From assembly GCA_903929035.1 (NCBI GenBank), contig CAIYTF010000002.1:1-64000 (forward strand): a DNA stretch of 64,000 nt, written 5' to 3'. Source of the DNA: an uncultured Ignavibacteriales bacterium (lineage in GTDB: Bacteria > Bacteroidota > Ignavibacteria > Ignavibacteriales > Ignavibacteriaceae). Each line of letters begins with the position of its first letter. The first letter of the stretch is position 1. Under the pieces are notes generated by a model. That model saw nothing but the letters and a program-made list of their open reading frames with translations. It had not been told where the DNA came from and made no database searches. Both the position numbers and the translations under genes were made by a program. Below, one piece after another: positions 9,182 to 19,708 of this stretch.

Positions 9182-10354
9182 TTATAATCCGAAATGGCTG
9201 AAAATTCCGCTTGAAGATTCGCTGCCTTTGGGATTAATGTTTGGCATTGTCTGAAGTTCTTTCAGCATATCCCGCTCTTTGGTAGTGATCTTTTTCGGAA
9301 CGATCACGTTGACGCGGACAAGTTCATCACCGATGCCGTGCTTGTTCAAGTGTTTTATTCCTTTCTCGCGCATACGGAGGATTTTCCCGGGCTGTGTGCC
9401 GGGATCTATTTTCAGTCTTGCCTTGCCGCTCAACGTTGGAACATCACACTCTGTTCCTAAAACAGCTTCAGGGAAACTAATTGTCAAATCAAGATAGATG
9501 TCATCACCGTCACGCTTAAAGTATTCGTGCGGGATCTCTTGGAAGACCACGAGCAAATCACCCGATGCACCGCCGCGTAATCCGGAGTTTCCTTCGCCGC
9601 GTACCGTCATATAACTTCCTTCTCCAACTCCCGCCGGTACTGTAATCGGGATTGTTTGCTCATCCTGCATTCTGCCGTCACCCATACATTTTTTGCAAGG
9701 TTTATCAATCACGGATCCTTCGCCGTTGCAATTCGCGCAAGTTTGAATATTTACGAACTGACCGAACACGGACCTCGATACCGTGCGGTGTTCGCCGGTT
9801 CCCTGACAAGAAGGGCAAGTCTTTGTTGACGAACTGCCCTCGGAGCCGCTTCCGGAACAACCGGAACAGGCAATGAACTTTTTAATCTTGATTTTTTTGG
9901 TTACGCCGGTGGTGATTTCCTCAAGCGTTAGTTTCAGGTTTACTTTCAAATCAGAACCGGGTGTTCCGCTGCCTCTCCGTTTTCCGCCCTGTCCGCGTCC
10001 TTGTCGGCTGCCGCCCGCGAAAAAATCATCGAATATCGAAGAACCGCCAAATACATCAGAAAAGTGAGAAAAAATATCGTTGACATTGGAATAGCCGTGG
10101 AAATCTTGTCCTTCGCGCATACCGCTAAAGCCGTATCGATCGTAGCGTGCGCGCTTTTCATCATCACTTAATATTTCATAAGCTTCAGTCGCTTCTTTGA
10201 ACCTGTCTTCTGCTTCCTTGTTGTCAGGATTCCGATCAGGGTGATTCTGCATTGCAATCTTCCTGTATGATTTTTTTATTTCATCTTTGGTTGCCCCTTT
10301 CACGATACCCAATACTTCATAATAATCTCGTTTTGCCATAGTGTTATTATTCAC
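9182..10354 (-). CDS. dnaJ: Chaperone DnaJ
   Basis: J-domain with HPD, G/F region, four CxxCxGxG zinc motifs; probable start [11 protein letters not shown] a few codons in. Confidence 0.97.
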   Translation of the reverse strand: MNNNTMAKRDYYEVLGIVKGATKDEIKKSYRKIAMQNHPDRNPDNKEAEDRFKEATEAYEILSDDEKRARYDRYGFSGMREGQDFHGYSNVNDIFSHFSDVFGGSSIFDDFFAGGSRQGRGQGGKRRGSGTPGSDLKVNLKLTLEEITTGVTKKIKIKKFIACSGCSGSGSEGSSSTKTCPSCQGTGEHRTVSRSVFGQFVNIQTCANCNGEGSVIDKPCKKCMGDGRMQDEQTIPITVPAGVGEGSYMTVRGEGNSGLRGGASGDLLVVFQEIPHEYFKRDGDDIYLDLTISFPEAVLGTECDVPTLSGKARLKIDPGTQPGKILRMREKGIKHLNKHGIGDELVRVNVIVPKKITTKERDMLKELQTMPNINPKGSESSSGIFSHFGL

Positions 10355-11030
10355 CTTCTTTCATTTCTTCATCTATCCGCGGTTCCGCCGAAACAATCAC
10401 CTGGGAGTGTCGAATTACTTTTTCCTTATATGTATAACCGGCTTGCACCTCTTGCAAAATCGTGTTTGGCGGAACCTCAGCCGTTGGCTGAGGATAAAGC
10501 GCATCGTGCAGATTGACATCAAACTCTTTGCCAATAGTATCAATTTTCTTTACTTCATTATCAGTTAAGAATTTAATAAATTTTTCGTAAATAAGCATAA
10601 CGCCATCTTGCAAACTCTTCACATCGGATTTATCTGTTATGTGCTGTAATGACCTTTCAAAATCATCAACAACAGGGAGTAATTTAATAATAAATTTTTC
10701 ACCTGAATATTTCAGAATTGCCTGTTGTTCTTGTTCTGTACGGCGTTTAAAGTTATCGAACTCTGCCATTTTCCTCATAAATCGATCTTTGAATTCATCG
10801 CGTTCTTTTTCAAGCGATGCCGCCAATTTAATATTTTCTTCAAGCTCTGCGCGCAACAATTGCATTTCCGTTTCTTCCGGTGCAGATGCGGCTGGGACAT
10901 CTTCTTCATTTACCATATCATTATCGTTAATTATATTCGAGTTTATTTGTTCACTATTTTCCATTTGTATTTTATCAGATTCCTTTTGATTCCGAGTTTT
11001 GCTCATAAATAACCTTTCAAATATTGTCAT
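10347..11030 (-). CDS. grpE: Nucleotide exchange factor GrpE
   Basis: [45 protein letters not shown]; adjacent to dnaJ. Confidence 0.95.
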   Translation of the reverse strand: MTIFERLFMSKTRNQKESDKIQMENSEQINSNIINDNDMVNEEDVPAASAPEETEMQLLRAELEENIKLAASLEKERDEFKDRFMRKMAEFDNFKRRTEQEQQAILKYSGEKFIIKLLPVVDDFERSLQHITDKSDVKSLQDGVMLIYEKFIKFLTDNEVKKIDTIGKEFDVNLHDALYPQPTAEVPPNTILQEVQAGYTYKEKVIRHSQVIVSAEPRIDEEMKEGE

Positions 11031-11096
11031 ACCGTGAGTAATGTTTCTATATTCAAAGTGTTTTTAATAAATGTATTTTAATGTTGTTTTAGATTC

Positions 11097-12140
11097 TTAT
11101 TGTTTCGTCAAAGTTTCAGTTAAAATATCTGAAACATAATTAACAATCGCCATAATTTTCGCGTATTCCATTCTCTTTGGTCCGATAACTCCAAGCGTTC
11201 CTGTTATCTCGCCAAATTGATATTCTTTTGCAACTAAGCTAAAATCTCCCAAGAGCGGAAATTCATTCTCAGCCCCGATAGTAACGCTTACCGCGGATTG
11301 ATTGACCTTTGATGCTTTTTCAAAAACGTGAAAAATAACATCTTTATCTTCTATCATTTCAATCACACCTTGAAAACTGTCGGGACTATCAAACTCCGGT
11401 TTTCTTAACAGGTTAGTTGCTCCCGTTATAATTGCTTTCTCAGCGGGATTTGCATCCTTGAATATCTTGTCAATCGATTCAAGGAATACTGTCAGGACCG
11501 GATGTAAATCAGTAGAAAAGTCCTTCATCCTTTCAGTGAATGTTGTCCTGATTTCTTTCAGTGAAAGACCGCCGAGCCGCTCGTTTAATATTGTTTGAAC
11601 TTCCTGAATTTGTGTTTCTTTTATACCGGAGTTAATTTCAAGAGTTATTGTCTTGACCATTCCGGAAGAAATGCTCAATACAATCAATATTCGAGAAGAA
11701 CTGACGCTGATAATTTGCAGCCGCTCAAGAATACCGGAATCAAGTCTCGGGTAAAGCACACACGCGAGCTGCTGGGTGATGTTGCTCAACAATCTGGAAA
11801 CAAGTCCAAGCATTTCTTCTCTTTGATTCTGAAAAGAGTCTATCTGAGCAGAAATTGCCTCCCGTTCAACAATTGGAAGTTCTTCCATCCGCATCAAAGC
11901 ATCAACATAGAACCGGTATCCTTTGTCCGTGGGAACACGTCCGGCAGAAGTATGCGGGTGATTAATAAACCCGGAATCTTCTAAATCGGACATAATATTC
12001 CTAACGGTCGCTGCAGAAAAGTTGAGGTTATACTTCTTGGCAATATTCCTCGACCCGACAGGGGAAGCAGTCAAAATAAATTGCTGCACGATAAACTTGA
12101 GAACGTTTTTCTCGCGTTCTGATAATTCTTCTTCAAACAT
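11097..12140 (-). CDS. hrcA: Heat-inducible transcriptional repressor HrcA
   Basis: LSEREKNVLKFIVQQFILTASPVGSRNIAKKYNLNFSAATVRNIMSDLEDSGFI...HTSAGRVPTDKGYRFYVD; start reassigned to MFEEELSERE instead of the track's 12245. Confidence 0.95.
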   Translation of the reverse strand: MFEEELSEREKNVLKFIVQQFILTASPVGSRNIAKKYNLNFSAATVRNIMSDLEDSGFINHPHTSAGRVPTDKGYRFYVDALMRMEELPIVEREAISAQIDSFQNQREEMLGLVSRLLSNITQQLACVLYPRLDSGILERLQIISVSSSRILIVLSISSGMVKTITLEINSGIKETQIQEVQTILNERLGGLSLKEIRTTFTERMKDFSTDLHPVLTVFLESIDKIFKDANPAEKAIITGATNLLRKPEFDSPDSFQGVIEMIEDKDVIFHVFEKASKVNQSAVSVTIGAENEFPLLGDFSLVAKEYQFGEITGTLGVIGPKRMEYAKIMAIVNYVSDILTETLTKQ

Positions 12141-12392
12141 TGAATATATTAGCTTTAAACCTCTAAATATACTCAAAAAAAAGCACAATGACCACAGATT
12201 TTCATAATTTAGAATTTTGCCAACAATCCGGTACAAGTGGTACAAATGGAATTGGACAACTTAAAAATGGCTAATAGATTACAAATAAATGGGTTATGAA
12301 GAATCGGAATTAGAAGTTTTACACAACTTGCCACGATATTTCTAATTTGAGTGCTACTATTTCAAAAAAAAATCGTAACTGTTTAGCTTATC

Positions 12393-12417
12393 TAACTACT
12401 TGTAAAATAAGTAGTTA
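12393..12417. repeat. Perfect inverted repeat in long AT-rich intergenic region
   Basis: TAACTACTT-GTAAAAT-AAGTAGTTA (9 bp arms, 7-nt loop). Confidence 0.6.
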
Positions 12418-12601
12418 CAAATATCAAAAATTAAGCATACAAATATATCAAATTTATAAGTGCTTATAATATAACGGCTTATATTTTTAGGCATTTTTTG
12501 CGAAAAAAATTGAATATTTTGTAAGTGTATGATATTCAATAGGTTACATCGGTTGCAGAGTACCTAAACAGTTACAAAAAATCATTTATTTTATTTTTCG
12601 C

Positions 12602-12630
12602 TTGACATTAGTTCAAGTTCGTATTATTTT
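12602..12630 (+). promoter_or_regulatory. Putative sigma70-like promoter upstream of yceI-like gene
   Basis: TTGACA (12602-12607), 17-nt spacer, TATTTT (12625-12630). Confidence 0.4.
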
Positions 12631-12678
12631 AACTTAAAGCATTTAATTAAATTCAATAAAAATATATATGAGGTCTCT

Positions 12679-13269
12679 ATGAAAACTGTGAAGATGTTTC
12701 TTGCAGTATTAGTTGTTCTAAGTTCGGTATCATTCAGCCAAGTAAAATGGAATGCCGATGCGTCACATTCAAGTGTTGTTTTTCGCGTAAAGCATTTAGT
12801 AATTTCTGAAGTAGCGGGTTATTTCCGCGAATTTTCAGGAACAGTCGAATCAAAAAAAGATAACGACTTCTCTAACGCGCAGATAGATTTCACCGTGAAA
12901 ACATCAAGTATCAACACCGATAATGAAAAACGCGATGCTCACTTGAAATCGGACGATTTCTTCAACTCTGAAAAATATCCTGCAATGACTTTCAAAGGAA
13001 AATCAATGAAGAAAATCGGCAAGGATAAATATACCCTTGTTGGTGATTTAACAATCCGCGATGTAACTAAAGAAATCAAGCTTGATGTTGTATATAACGG
13101 CACTGTTAAAGACCCTTGGGGACTTACCCGGGCAGGATTCAAACTAACCGGCCAGCTAAATCGATTCGACTATAATTTGAAATGGAACACGCTGATGGAA
13201 ACAGGCGGTGCGATGGTTGATAAAACAATCAAGATTGAAAGCAACTTAGAGTTTGTTGTATCTAAATAA
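12679..13269 (+). CDS. YceI family protein (periplasmic)
   Basis: Signal peptide then KWNADASHSSVVFRVKHLVISEVAGYFREFSGTVE, YPAMTFKGKSM, GDLTIRDVTKEIKLDV. Confidence 0.93.
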   Translation: MKTVKMFLAVLVVLSSVSFSQVKWNADASHSSVVFRVKHLVISEVAGYFREFSGTVESKKDNDFSNAQIDFTVKTSSINTDNEKRDAHLKSDDFFNSEKYPAMTFKGKSMKKIGKDKYTLVGDLTIRDVTKEIKLDVVYNGTVKDPWGLTRAGFKLTGQLNRFDYNLKWNTLMETGGAMVDKTIKIESNLEFVVSK

Positions 13270-13307
13270 AGTTAGCCCTGTTAAACATTATCCATATCTC
13301 TATCAAG

Positions 13308-13342
13308 AACCCCCTGCTGAAATATGCAAGGGGTTTTTTGTT
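13308..13342 (+). terminator. Rho-independent terminator after yceI-like gene
   Basis: AACCCCCTGC...GCAAGGGGTTTTTTG hairpin plus T-run. Confidence 0.75.
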
Positions 13343-13468
13343 TTAATATTTATTTCTTTAGCTCTTGGAAATATTGGTTCAATAACGGATAGTGCAGATA
13401 ATCCAATTGGGGCTTACCTGCAATGAAGTAAATCATATTTACAGTTTATACATAAATATTATTGGATA

Positions 13469-14731
13469 TTACTTCCTCAAAAGTGTTGTCAATTTTTCTA
13501 AACTGCCGCGCTTTACTTTGAATGTAACCATAACTTTGTCATCTATATATTTTTCTTCAATTGCATCGGCAAAAGTTTTCGCACGCTGAATTAAGTAACT
13601 GTTTTGAGTATCAAGTTCAAAGGACTCGATGACAAAGTTATTTTCAATAAAGCCCTCTATTCTAGATTTCAACGCGGTGATATTGAATCCTTTCATCGCG
13701 GAAACACATATCGCGCTTTCGTACGCGTTCAGCACGAATTCAATTTTGGTAAGGTCTTTTATAGTATCAACCTTGTTAAAAACTTTTAAGACAGGTTTAT
13801 CTTTGCAGCCGAGTTCATTAAGTGTCTGCGTTACCACGCTGATATGATCTTCGTAAAACGGATGTGACATATCGATAATATGAAGTATTATATCGGCTTC
13901 GCGAACTTCGCTAAGCGTGCTTTTAAAAGATGCCACCAGATTGTGCGGCAGTTTTCGAATAAATCCAACCGTATCACTAAGTAAAATTTCGACATTCTTC
14001 TTTAATGAAAATGTCCGCGTGGTAGAATCCAATGTGGCAAATAATTTATCTTCCGCCAAGGCATCCGCCCCTGAAAGCAAATTGAATAAAGTTGATTTTC
14101 CTGCATTGGTATAGCCGACTAAAGTTGCCTTTACAAAATCTTTTCGTCCTTTAGTTTGTATTTGCCTGTCAGATTCAATTTCTTCAAGTTTCTTTTTCAG
14201 GTAAGAAATTCTGTCGCGAATCAACCGCCTGTCTGTTTCAATTTGTGTTTCACCAGGTCCTTTTGTACCTATACCTCCTAACTGTTTGGAAAAGTGCGTC
14301 CAAGCGCGAGTTAATCGAGGCAGCATATATTGGCACTGTGCCAGCTCAACTTGAGTACGAGATGTTCTTGTCTTGGCGTGTGAAGCGAAAATATCCAAGA
14401 TAAGCCCGCTCCTATCAACAATCTTTCGTTTTATGATTGTTTCCAGATTTCTGGTTTGAACAGGTGCCAAATCATCGTCAAAGATTATCAAATCAATGCC
14501 GTGATCCTCAACCAAATCAGCTATTTCTTGTGCCTTTCCCTTACCAATATAATAGGCGGAATCAAAATTATTCCGGTCTTGGGTAAACTTGAAAACAACC
14601 TCAGCTCCGGCAGTTCTTGCAAGCTCCTCCAATTCCGATAAATGTTCATCAACAACTTCTCTGCTGATAAAACGCGTGCGAGCTGCAACCAGAATCGCGC
14701 GTTCAATAACTTTATGATTTATTTCGTGCAT
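13469..14731 (-). CDS. hflX: GTPase HflX
   Basis: GGIGTKGPGETQIETDRRLIRDRI, GYTNAGKSTLFNLL, DTVGFIRKLPHNLVASFKSTL. Confidence 0.96.
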   Translation of the reverse strand: MHEINHKVIERAILVAARTRFISREVVDEHLSELEELARTAGAEVVFKFTQDRNNFDSAYYIGKGKAQEIADLVEDHGIDLIIFDDDLAPVQTRNLETIIKRKIVDRSGLILDIFASHAKTRTSRTQVELAQCQYMLPRLTRAWTHFSKQLGGIGTKGPGETQIETDRRLIRDRISYLKKKLEEIESDRQIQTKGRKDFVKATLVGYTNAGKSTLFNLLSGADALAEDKLFATLDSTTRTFSLKKNVEILLSDTVGFIRKLPHNLVASFKSTLSEVREADIILHIIDMSHPFYEDHISVVTQTLNELGCKDKPVLKVFNKVDTIKDLTKIEFVLNAYESAICVSAMKGFNITALKSRIEGFIENNFVIESFELDTQNSYLIQRAKTFADAIEEKYIDDKVMVTFKVKRGSLEKLTTLLRK

Positions 14732-14820
14732 TTTTTTTGATAATCCGGTTAATTATAATAGTTTTTGATTTCTAACATCAAGATACTGAAATTAATTCCT
14801 CTTGCATAGAAAGGATTAAG

Positions 14821-14903
14821 TGTTTGCCAACAAATAACTTTTACATCTTCTAAAGATAACCTTTGCGTGAGAAAGTGTTAATGTTATTTCTGAACGAGTC
14901 CTA
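14821..14903 (+). repeat. Dispersed palindromic repeat, copy B
   Basis: TGTTTGCCAACAAATAACTTTTACATCTTCTAAAGATAACCTTTGCGTGAGAAAGTGTTAATGTTATTTCTGAACGAGTCCTAAG. Confidence 0.7.
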
Positions 14904-14996
14904 AGAGATTTTCCCCAATAAATTAGTAAGGACGACCAGCCAATCGCCCCTACAGCTTACAGTTATATCAACTTGGGTTAGCAAATCTATATAGAT

Positions 14997-15356
14997 TTAC
15001 TTAACCTTGAACCCGTTCTTGAGCAAGTTTTTCTTCGCATCTTCCAATGAAACTTCTTTCAATTTCATTTTGCACAAAGAACATTTACCCGGCGCATCGG
15101 AAATAACATTCCAATCCATCTGGCATTGAAACACCTTGCCGTCTTTATTCTTATCAATGGCGGATAAGTTGATTGTACCTTTTCTAACCATATCCACAAC
15201 TTTAGATGAATCATCTTTCGCTTCCTTTTTGGGCATATCCATCTGTTTGTGCATTTTTTTCTTTACGACTTCTTTCGGCTGTTCCTGTGCAAAAGAACTT
15301 ATTGAAAAAGCACTCAACATCACGCAGCCAATAATCACTAACCACATCGTCTTCAT
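14997..15356 (-). CDS. Secreted heavy-metal-binding-domain protein
   Basis: Signal peptide; FQCQMDWNVISDAPGKCSLCKMKLKEV resembles the HMBD (YxCPMxxxVxxxxPGxCPxCGMxL) motif. Confidence 0.75.
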   Translation of the reverse strand: MKTMWLVIIGCVMLSAFSISSFAQEQPKEVVKKKMHKQMDMPKKEAKDDSSKVVDMVRKGTINLSAIDKNKDGKVFQCQMDWNVISDAPGKCSLCKMKLKEVSLEDAKKNLLKNGFKVK

Positions 15357-15476
15357 TATTTTACCTTTACCTTTTGTTTGTTATTTTGGCAGCATCTATA
15401 AAGGCTGCCCGTAATTGATGGTTAATTTTCAATGGTTAATAGCTATTCTAATACATTAATCTTTAACCAATAACAT

Positions 15477-16691
15477 TTATTTATTTTTCGTTCCTGTCTT
15501 TAGCTGACTCTCTGAATCTATCAAAAATCCTCCGGATGCGGCAACTTCATCGTTTTCATTTAATCCGGCAAGTACCTGATATTTATCGCCATATTTATCG
15601 CCAACTGTAACCAGATGTCCTTCAAACATTCCGTCAGGCATCTTTACCCAGACAATAGTTCTTTTGCCGGAAAAAATAATTGCTCCCGCCGGAACAAGTA
15701 ATCCCTGTCCAGCGTTTATAGAAAATACTGTTTCTCCATACATTTGCGGTTTCAATTTACCGGCAGTATTTGAAAACTCACTTCGTACTTTTACTGTTCT
15801 TGACTGAGAATTGACTACAGGATAAATAAAAGTCACTTTCCCGATAAAAACTTCTTGAGGATATGCTTTCAAATTAAGTTTAACAGTGTTACCAACCTTT
15901 ACAGAAGCTAAATCCTTCTCATTTACTTCAGAGATGCTCCATAACGAAGATAACTCCGCTATATCATATAAGGCGGTTCCCTCGTTAACATACATTCCCT
16001 CGCGGACTTTCTTTTCGATAACGGTACCACTGACGGGGGAGTAGTATGTTAAAATTGATTTTACTTTATTACCGGTTTCAATTTCTTTTATTTGAGTGTT
16101 CGTCAAGCCAAAAAGTTCCAATTTACTTTTAGCGGCGGTCGCCAGAGAAATATTCTCGTTATTACTCAAAGCCAGCAGATAGTCATTCTGTGCTTGTACT
16201 AAATCCGGACTGTATATTTCAAAAAGCGCCTGTCCTTTTTTAACATAATCGCCGGTTTTATCCACTAACAGTTTTTCTATCCTTCCATTAAATCGCGCGG
16301 AAATAATTTTTCTGCTTTGCTCGGCAAAATCTAAATAGCTATAAACAGCAACCTCTTTTTTCAAAGTCTCTTTTGTTACACGAACCGTGGACACATTTGC
16401 AAGCACTTGTTTCCTGCCCGATAAAGTTACACTGCTTACCGAATCGTTTGTTTCTCCGGCACCTGATCCTTTATCGTTATCAATTTTTTTTATAAGGTCC
16501 ATTCCGCATATCGGACAGGCACCGGGTTTATCCATCCTTACCTGCGGGTGCATTGAGCAAGTCCAATATTCTTTAACCGGTGTAAGGGACTTATCATCTT
16601 TACCCTGCTTTTCGCTCTTCGTGCATCCGGAATAAAGAAAAATTATTGCCAGAATCGGTATCAGTAAATATATAATATTTTTCATTTTCAA
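15477..16691 (-). CDS. RND efflux periplasmic adaptor (CusB-like) with N-terminal heavy-metal-binding domain
   Basis: Lipoprotein-like signal, YWTCSMHPQVRMDKPGACPICGMDL, then membrane-fusion-protein pattern. Confidence 0.88.
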   Translation of the reverse strand: MKMKNIIYLLIPILAIIFLYSGCTKSEKQGKDDKSLTPVKEYWTCSMHPQVRMDKPGACPICGMDLIKKIDNDKGSGAGETNDSVSSVTLSGRKQVLANVSTVRVTKETLKKEVAVYSYLDFAEQSRKIISARFNGRIEKLLVDKTGDYVKKGQALFEIYSPDLVQAQNDYLLALSNNENISLATAAKSKLELFGLTNTQIKEIETGNKVKSILTYYSPVSGTVIEKKVREGMYVNEGTALYDIAELSSLWSISEVNEKDLASVKVGNTVKLNLKAYPQEVFIGKVTFIYPVVNSQSRTVKVRSEFSNTAGKLKPQMYGETVFSINAGQGLLVPAGAIIFSGKRTIVWVKMPDGMFEGHLVTVGDKYGDKYQVLAGLNENDEVAASGGFLIDSESQLKTGTKNK

Positions 16692-16742
16692 TCTCTTTTA
16701 ATAATTGTAAATTGTTAGTTGTAAATGATTAATTAACTCACA

Positions 16743-18239
16743 TTAACCATTAACCATCATCTCTATTTCAGCCAATGCTATCCGCGTATCAGCTTTCGCC
16801 ATATAATAATTCATCTGCTGCATTAAGAGCATTCTATAAGAATCTATAACCGAGGTAATCGCGGTTTTATTATTATGGTAGGCAGATACTTGCGCTTCTG
16901 ATGCTTGACGATACAAGGGAAGAACTTTTTCTTCATATAGTTTAAGAAGTTCAGCGGATGTCCGGTATTTCACGGCAGCTTCTTTTATTTTTGCTGACAT
17001 CTCACGCTGCATTTCTTCTTTCTCATACTCTAAACTGCTTATTCCCGCGGCAAGTTCTTCGGATTTCGCTGTATATTTATTTATCGACCACGGCGCGAAT
17101 GGAAGGTTGACAGAAAACATCAAAGAATACATAACTTCGGTTTTGGGCTCTAACATTGTTAAATCCGATTTAGCCGTCAGAATCATCCCGCGCGGCATTC
17201 TCATCAGCATAGCCTGAACCATTAAGTCAGGAATCAATTCGCGGTTGTTTGCCGCTATCATAGCTTTGTTCATTTCAATCATATCACCCATCTTTTTCAG
17301 TGTCGGGTTTGCCTCACTCAATAATTCTTCCAATTTTGATTGGGTTATAGAAAACTCCATTGTAGAAAATTCATCAATATTTGCAATACCTTTATCCTCA
17401 AGTTTCCTGCCAAGTAGTTTATTCATTCTATAGTTTTCAGATTCCTGTTGTTTCCCCAGAATAAACAGCTGCGTTTCAGCGGATGCTATCTCGCTTTTAA
17501 TCGTGAGTATATCAGCCTGATTTATACGATTTATGGAAAATGTTAATTCCATCGATTTTATTAAGTCTTCCAAAAACAAAATACTTTTCTTCTGTATGTC
17601 AATCTTCCTTTCGATTAACCACAAGGTGTAATAAGACATCTTTACTTGTCCTATTAGATTTATCTTAAAAATTGCGGCATTATCACCTTCAATTTTTACG
17701 TTTCGTCTTTCAACTTCCGTCATTGCTCGTATTTTGTCTCCAAGTGGAAACATTTGTGAAACTGCAAAATTATTCGAGATAGATTGGTTCAAAAGATTTA
17801 TTTCATTTATCGGCACCTGCGAAAATTCCAATGATACATTTGGAGCGGGATAATTATTGACCGATTCCGCTCTAAACTCTGAAGCTTTTACTCTATACCG
17901 GAGTGCTTTTAACTGAGGATTATTAGCAACTGCCTCCGAAATCAAGGAATCCAAAGATTGGGCTTGCAGGCTAAAATGCGCGAGAGTAATTAAAATAAGA
18001 AATAGTTTTATCGACTTCGTTTTCCTAAACAAATAACAAGATAGGTAAATTAATACTTTCTTGGTTAGGAGATTGATGTTAGAAGAAGAAAAGAAACACC
18101 CCGCCAGTACCGCTTTTTCGTTAGGAAATAAATATTGTGATTTAGTTCCGAATGGCTCTAAACATATATTCCTGTACAGTTCATACCCCTTGCTCGGGTA
18201 GAAATCGCGAGTCTGCTTTATTGTTGTTTCCGCTAACAT
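16743..18239 (-). CDS. TolC family outer-membrane efflux protein (CusC-like)
   Basis: OEP repeats (AVANNPQLKALRYRVKASEF..., AYHNNKTAITSVIDSYRMLLMQQMNYY); signal-like IKLFLILITLAHFSLQAQ lies ~80 aa in, so the true start is probably downstream. Confidence 0.8.
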   Translation of the reverse strand: MLAETTIKQTRDFYPSKGYELYRNICLEPFGTKSQYLFPNEKAVLAGCFFSSSNINLLTKKVLIYLSCYLFRKTKSIKLFLILITLAHFSLQAQSLDSLISEAVANNPQLKALRYRVKASEFRAESVNNYPAPNVSLEFSQVPINEINLLNQSISNNFAVSQMFPLGDKIRAMTEVERRNVKIEGDNAAIFKINLIGQVKMSYYTLWLIERKIDIQKKSILFLEDLIKSMELTFSINRINQADILTIKSEIASAETQLFILGKQQESENYRMNKLLGRKLEDKGIANIDEFSTMEFSITQSKLEELLSEANPTLKKMGDMIEMNKAMIAANNRELIPDLMVQAMLMRMPRGMILTAKSDLTMLEPKTEVMYSLMFSVNLPFAPWSINKYTAKSEELAAGISSLEYEKEEMQREMSAKIKEAAVKYRTSAELLKLYEEKVLPLYRQASEAQVSAYHNNKTAITSVIDSYRMLLMQQMNYYMAKADTRIALAEIEMMVNG

Positions 18240-18380
18240 AAGTGTCCTTTCGGATGAATATTAATTACATTTATTTCCACGCCAATAAATGTAATATAGC
18301 ACTTTAAAATTAAAGGCCAAAATAGGCTCTTTAGCAATTCCGATTCCGATACTTTTTAAGTGCCTGCAGAAATCATCATT

Positions 18381-18420
18381 GAATTTAGAAGATGCAGAGG
18401 TTATTTGTGGGCAAACACCT
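18381..18420 (-). repeat. Dispersed repeat, partial copy E (left arm only)
   Basis: Minus strand AGGTGTTTGCCCACAAATAACCTCTGCATCTTCTAAATTC resembles the left arm of copy B. Confidence 0.5.
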
Positions 18421-19334
18421 TAGAAGTATTTCTCAATTATTGCTCCATATCGCAAACCCCTTGTACTCACAATAACTTTATCAAAATTCAAAAAAGACAT
18501 AATCTCTGCCAAAATGATACTGCCCGTTAAAAGAACATCCTCCCGCCCTTTGACAATTGTAGAATATTTTTCTTTTACTTCTTCTGCGTTAAGGAGCGCG
18601 AGGCTTTCAATAAATAGTTCAATGTCGTTTATTGATAACTCTGCCTTATGTATTTTTTCTTCGTTGAATGATGAAAGACCAAGTTTGATACAAGCCAAAG
18701 TTGTTGGAGTTCCGGCTATTGCAATGGCTTTGCTTGCTTTAATATTATGAGGATAAAAATTTATTATCATATTTTGGATTTTATCACGAATTTCTTTCAA
18801 ATTCAAGCCGGAAACAGGGTAATGTTTAATTAGTTCCTCTGTTAGGTTAACAACGCCAATGGGGGCACTTATCTTTATTGTAATTTCTGATTTATTACCT
18901 AAAATCAGTTCTGTACTGCCACCGCCAATATCGATTACACAAACGTTGTCTTTAGAAGGTATATCCGAAATTGCGCCAAGAAACGAAAAGTTAGCTTCTT
19001 TGTCTCCCGATAGCGCGGAAATTGTTATTCCGGTTGAGTTAGCAATTAAGTCAATCACATCACTGCCGTTTATAGCTGTTCTAAAAGGGTATGTTCCGGA
19101 AGCAATTATTTCGGTGCAGCCATATTTGCCTGCTTCCGCGGCATAGCCGGATAAAATTTGTCTTAATAATTCAATCTTGTCATCCGGAATATATCCGGAT
19201 AGTGCTAAGCCTTTTCCGATTCTGGGAATTTCATACTTATTGTATAATGGATTAAGCTCCTTTTGGGTAATATCAATTGAAGCGATAAGCATTAATACCG
19301 TGTTTGTTCCTATGTCAATTGAGGCTATATTCAT
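18420..19334 (-). CDS. Ppx/GppA family exopolyphosphatase/pppGpp phosphatase
   Basis: MNIASIDIGTNTVLMLIA, VCVIDIGGGSTELILG, AGTPTTLACIKLGL. Confidence 0.92.
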   Translation of the reverse strand: MNIASIDIGTNTVLMLIASIDITQKELNPLYNKYEIPRIGKGLALSGYIPDDKIELLRQILSGYAAEAGKYGCTEIIASGTYPFRTAINGSDVIDLIANSTGITISALSGDKEANFSFLGAISDIPSKDNVCVIDIGGGSTELILGNKSEITIKISAPIGVVNLTEELIKHYPVSGLNLKEIRDKIQNMIINFYPHNIKASKAIAIAGTPTTLACIKLGLSSFNEEKIHKAELSINDIELFIESLALLNAEEVKEKYSTIVKGREDVLLTGSIILAEIMSFLNFDKVIVSTRGLRYGAIIEKYF

Positions 19335-19429
19335 TATTTTTTAGTATCTTTAAAATGGTAGAAATAAATAATTCAATATGTAAAAGTAACTATTCCGCAC
19401 TCGAAATTGCAATTACTCGGGTAATTCTT

Positions 19430-19708
19430 ATGAAAATAAAAGAAAAAGAATTTGAAGATATAATACAGGAATTAAAGGAACTCTCTGTTCAATTGGGAGC
19501 GAGTGTTCGTTTTGAAAAAGGAGATTTCAAGGGAGGATATTGCATAGTGGAAGACAAAAAGCAAATAATAATAAATAAACTCGCGAATACTCAGCGGAAA
19601 GCGATTATTTTGGCATCGGCATTGAAAGAGCTGGGCGTTGATAAAATGTATTTAAGCCCGCGAATTAGAGAAATAATTGATGAAATGATTGAAACGGAGG
19701 GAAAATGA
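19430..19708 (+). CDS. Conserved hypothetical protein, translationally coupled to aroQ
   Basis: ORF with likely start MKIKEKEFEDIIQELKEL; ATGA overlap with aroQ; track start at 19304 overlaps ppx and is unlikely. Confidence 0.6.
   Translation: MKIKEKEFEDIIQELKELSVQLGASVRFEKGDFKGGYCIVEDKKQIIINKLANTQRKAIILASALKELGVDKMYLSPRIREIIDEMIETEGK

Noticed and set aside
12141-12680. CIRCE operator upstream of hrcA
   Set aside because: Only an isolated GAGTGCTA half-like string near 12350; the paired TTAGCACTC at the right spacing is missing.
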